DNA of 18,826 bases from contig JBQCHF010000204.1 in the NCBI GenBank assembly GCA_051954955.1, positions 1-18,826 on the forward strand, read 5' to 3'. The translations under genes and the position numbers were made by a program. Positions 17,642 through 18,826 of this stretch are shown here, piece by piece (position 1 is the first letter of the stretch; every line of letters begins with the position of its first letter). A model generated the notes under the pieces. The model saw nothing but the letters and a program-made list of their open reading frames with translations. It did not search any database and was not told where the DNA came from. This DNA comes from JBQCHF01 sp051954955. GTDB taxonomy: Bacteria; Actinomycetota; Actinomycetes; Motilibacterales; Motilibacteraceae.

Positions 17642-18826
17642 GTGCCCTCCACGCTTCCTGACGGCGAGCCTTCGCCGTCCGACGGCTCGCTGCCCGCCTC
17701 GGCCCTCGCCGCGGCCGCCGCGCGCCCGCTGTCGGTCTACGTCCACGTGCCGTTCTGCGCGGTCCGCTGCGGCTACTGCGACTTCAACACCTACACCGCG
17801 TCGGAGCTCGGCGCCGGAGGGGCGCCGGGGGCGAGCCGGGACACCTACGCCGGGGCGGTCGTCGAGGAGATCCGCCTCGCTCGGAAGGTGCTCGGCGGTC
17901 TCGACGTGCCGGTCTCGACGGTCTTCTTCGGCGGGGGAACGCCCACGCTGCTGGACCCGGCCGACCTCGGTCGGGTGCTCGCCGCGGTCCGCGCCGAACT
18001 GGGGCTGGCGCCCGGCGCCGAGGTGACCACCGAGGCCAACCCGGACAGCGTCGACGTCGCCGCGCTGGCCCGGCTGCGCGAGGCCGGCTTCACCCGGGTC
18101 TCGTTCGGGGTGCAGTCGGTGGTGCCGCACGTGCTCCGCACCCTGGACCGCACCCACGACCCCGAGCGGGCCGCGCAGGTGGTCGGCTGGGCCCGCGAGG
18201 CGGGGTTCGACAGCGTCAGCCTGGATCTCATCTACGGCACGCCGGGGGAGTCGGCCGCGGACTGGCAGGCCAGCCTGGACGCCGTCGTCGAGGCGTCCCC
18301 CGACCACGTCTCGGCCTACGCCCTCATCGTGGAGGAGGGGACCCGGCTGGCCGCGCGGGTGCGCCGCGGCGAGCTGCCGGCGCCGGACGACGACGACCTG
18401 GCCGACAAGTACCTGCAGGCCGAGGCGACGCTGTCCGCGGCCGGGCTGGGCTGGTACGAGGTGAGCAACTGGGCGACCGGCCCGGACCAGGAGTGCCGGC
18501 ACAACCTGGCCTACTGGCGTGGGGACTCGTGGTGGGGCGCCGGCCCCGGCGCGCACAGCCATGTGGGCGGGGTGCGCTGGTGGAACGTCAAGCACCCGGC
18601 CGCCTACGCGGCGCGCATCGCCGCGGGGGAGAGCCCGGCGTACGCGCGCGAGCTGCTCGGCGCCGAGGACCGGCGGGTGGAGGAGATCCTGCTGCGTCTG
18701 CGCCTGGCCGAGGGCCTGCCGCTGGACCTGCTGCACCCGGTAGGCCTGGCCGCAGCGCGCCGCGCCGTCGACGCCGGCCTGCTGCAGAAGGCCGCACATG
18801 ACGACGGCCGCGCAGCGTTGACGCTG
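17642..18826 (+). CDS. hemW: Radical SAM family heme chaperone HemW (3' partial)
   Basis: 395 codons are present and the frame is still open at the window edge; the family is about 380-420 residues, so little is missing. HemW binds heme and a 4Fe-4S cluster and is thought to deliver heme to membrane proteins. Older annotations call it coproporphyrinogen III oxidase-like. The cluster motif is CAVRCGYCDF, with Cys at 39, 43 and 46. Phe follows where true HemN oxidases have a fourth Cys, which favours HemW. GGGTPT at 97-102 is the SAM-binding glycine motif. TEANPDS, SFGVQS, DLIYGTPGES and the HNLAYW signature at 287-292 complete the family pattern. The GTG start follows GAGGGG and gives a Pro/Ser/Ala-rich leader before SVYVHVPFC. 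It lies 15 bp after the acyl-CoA ligase. lepA and hemW are frequent chromosomal neighbours; here four genes lie between them. Confidence 0.94.
   Translation, partial: MPSTLPDGEPSPSDGSLPASALAAAAARPLSVYVHVPFCAVRCGYCDFNTYTASELGAGGAPGASRDTYAGAVVEEIRLARKVLGGLDVPVSTVFFGGGTPTLLDPADLGRVLAAVRAELGLAPGAEVTTEANPDSVDVAALARLREAGFTRVSFGVQSVVPHVLRTLDRTHDPERAAQVVGWAREAGFDSVSLDLIYGTPGESAADWQASLDAVVEASPDHVSAYALIVEEGTRLAARVRRGELPAPDDDDLADKYLQAEATLSAAGLGWYEVSNWATGPDQECRHNLAYWRGDSWWGAGPGAHSHVGGVRWWNVKHPAAYAARIAAGESPAYARELLGAEDRRVEEILLRLRLAEGLPLDLLHPVGLAAARRAVDAGLLQKAAHDDGRAALTL

Overview
The window comes from a very high-G+C actinobacterium. G or C fills almost every third codon position, GTG starts are common, and stop/start overlaps are frequent. 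The lepA...hemW gene order is one commonly seen in bacteria. Together with the giant Gly/Ser/Thr/Ala surface proteins and an LAxTG-type sorting signal, this suggests a mycelial or soil actinomycete, perhaps Geodermatophilaceae-like. The genus assignment is a guess.

Left half (1-11113): two consecutive plus-strand genes for extremely low-complexity, secreted-type repeat proteins. The first runs in from outside the window (open to base 2). It ends in a Pro-rich stalk, a membrane helix and an Arg/Lys tail. The second starts 27 bp later behind a good ribosome binding site and encodes 3165 residues. These form about 16 tandem copies of a repeat of roughly 200 residues, then a TPPV-type stalk, an LARTG sortase motif, a membrane helix and a basic tail. 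I do not recognise either repeat as a named family. This is the most likely undescribed system in the window: a giant wall-anchored fibre or solenoid with a smaller membrane-anchored partner. A strong GC-rich hairpin terminator follows.

Right half (11299-18826): ordinary housekeeping genes, all on the plus strand. lepA (elongation factor 4) overlaps a GNAT acetyltransferase gene by 1 bp, which overlaps a MOSC-domain gene by 4 bp, so these three look translationally coupled. Next come an MFS permease gene broken by a one-base frameshift at about 14834, a FAA1-like AMP-forming long-chain acyl-CoA synthetase, and hemW (radical SAM heme chaperone), which lacks only its 3' end because the window stops there.

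No rRNA, tRNA, CRISPR array or insertion sequence was seen. No stretch over 300 bp lacks a gene; the largest gap is 11114-11298, holding the terminator and the lepA leader. Many long open frames lie antisense or in alternative frames over the repeat genes. They are by-products of biased GC composition and are not annotated.
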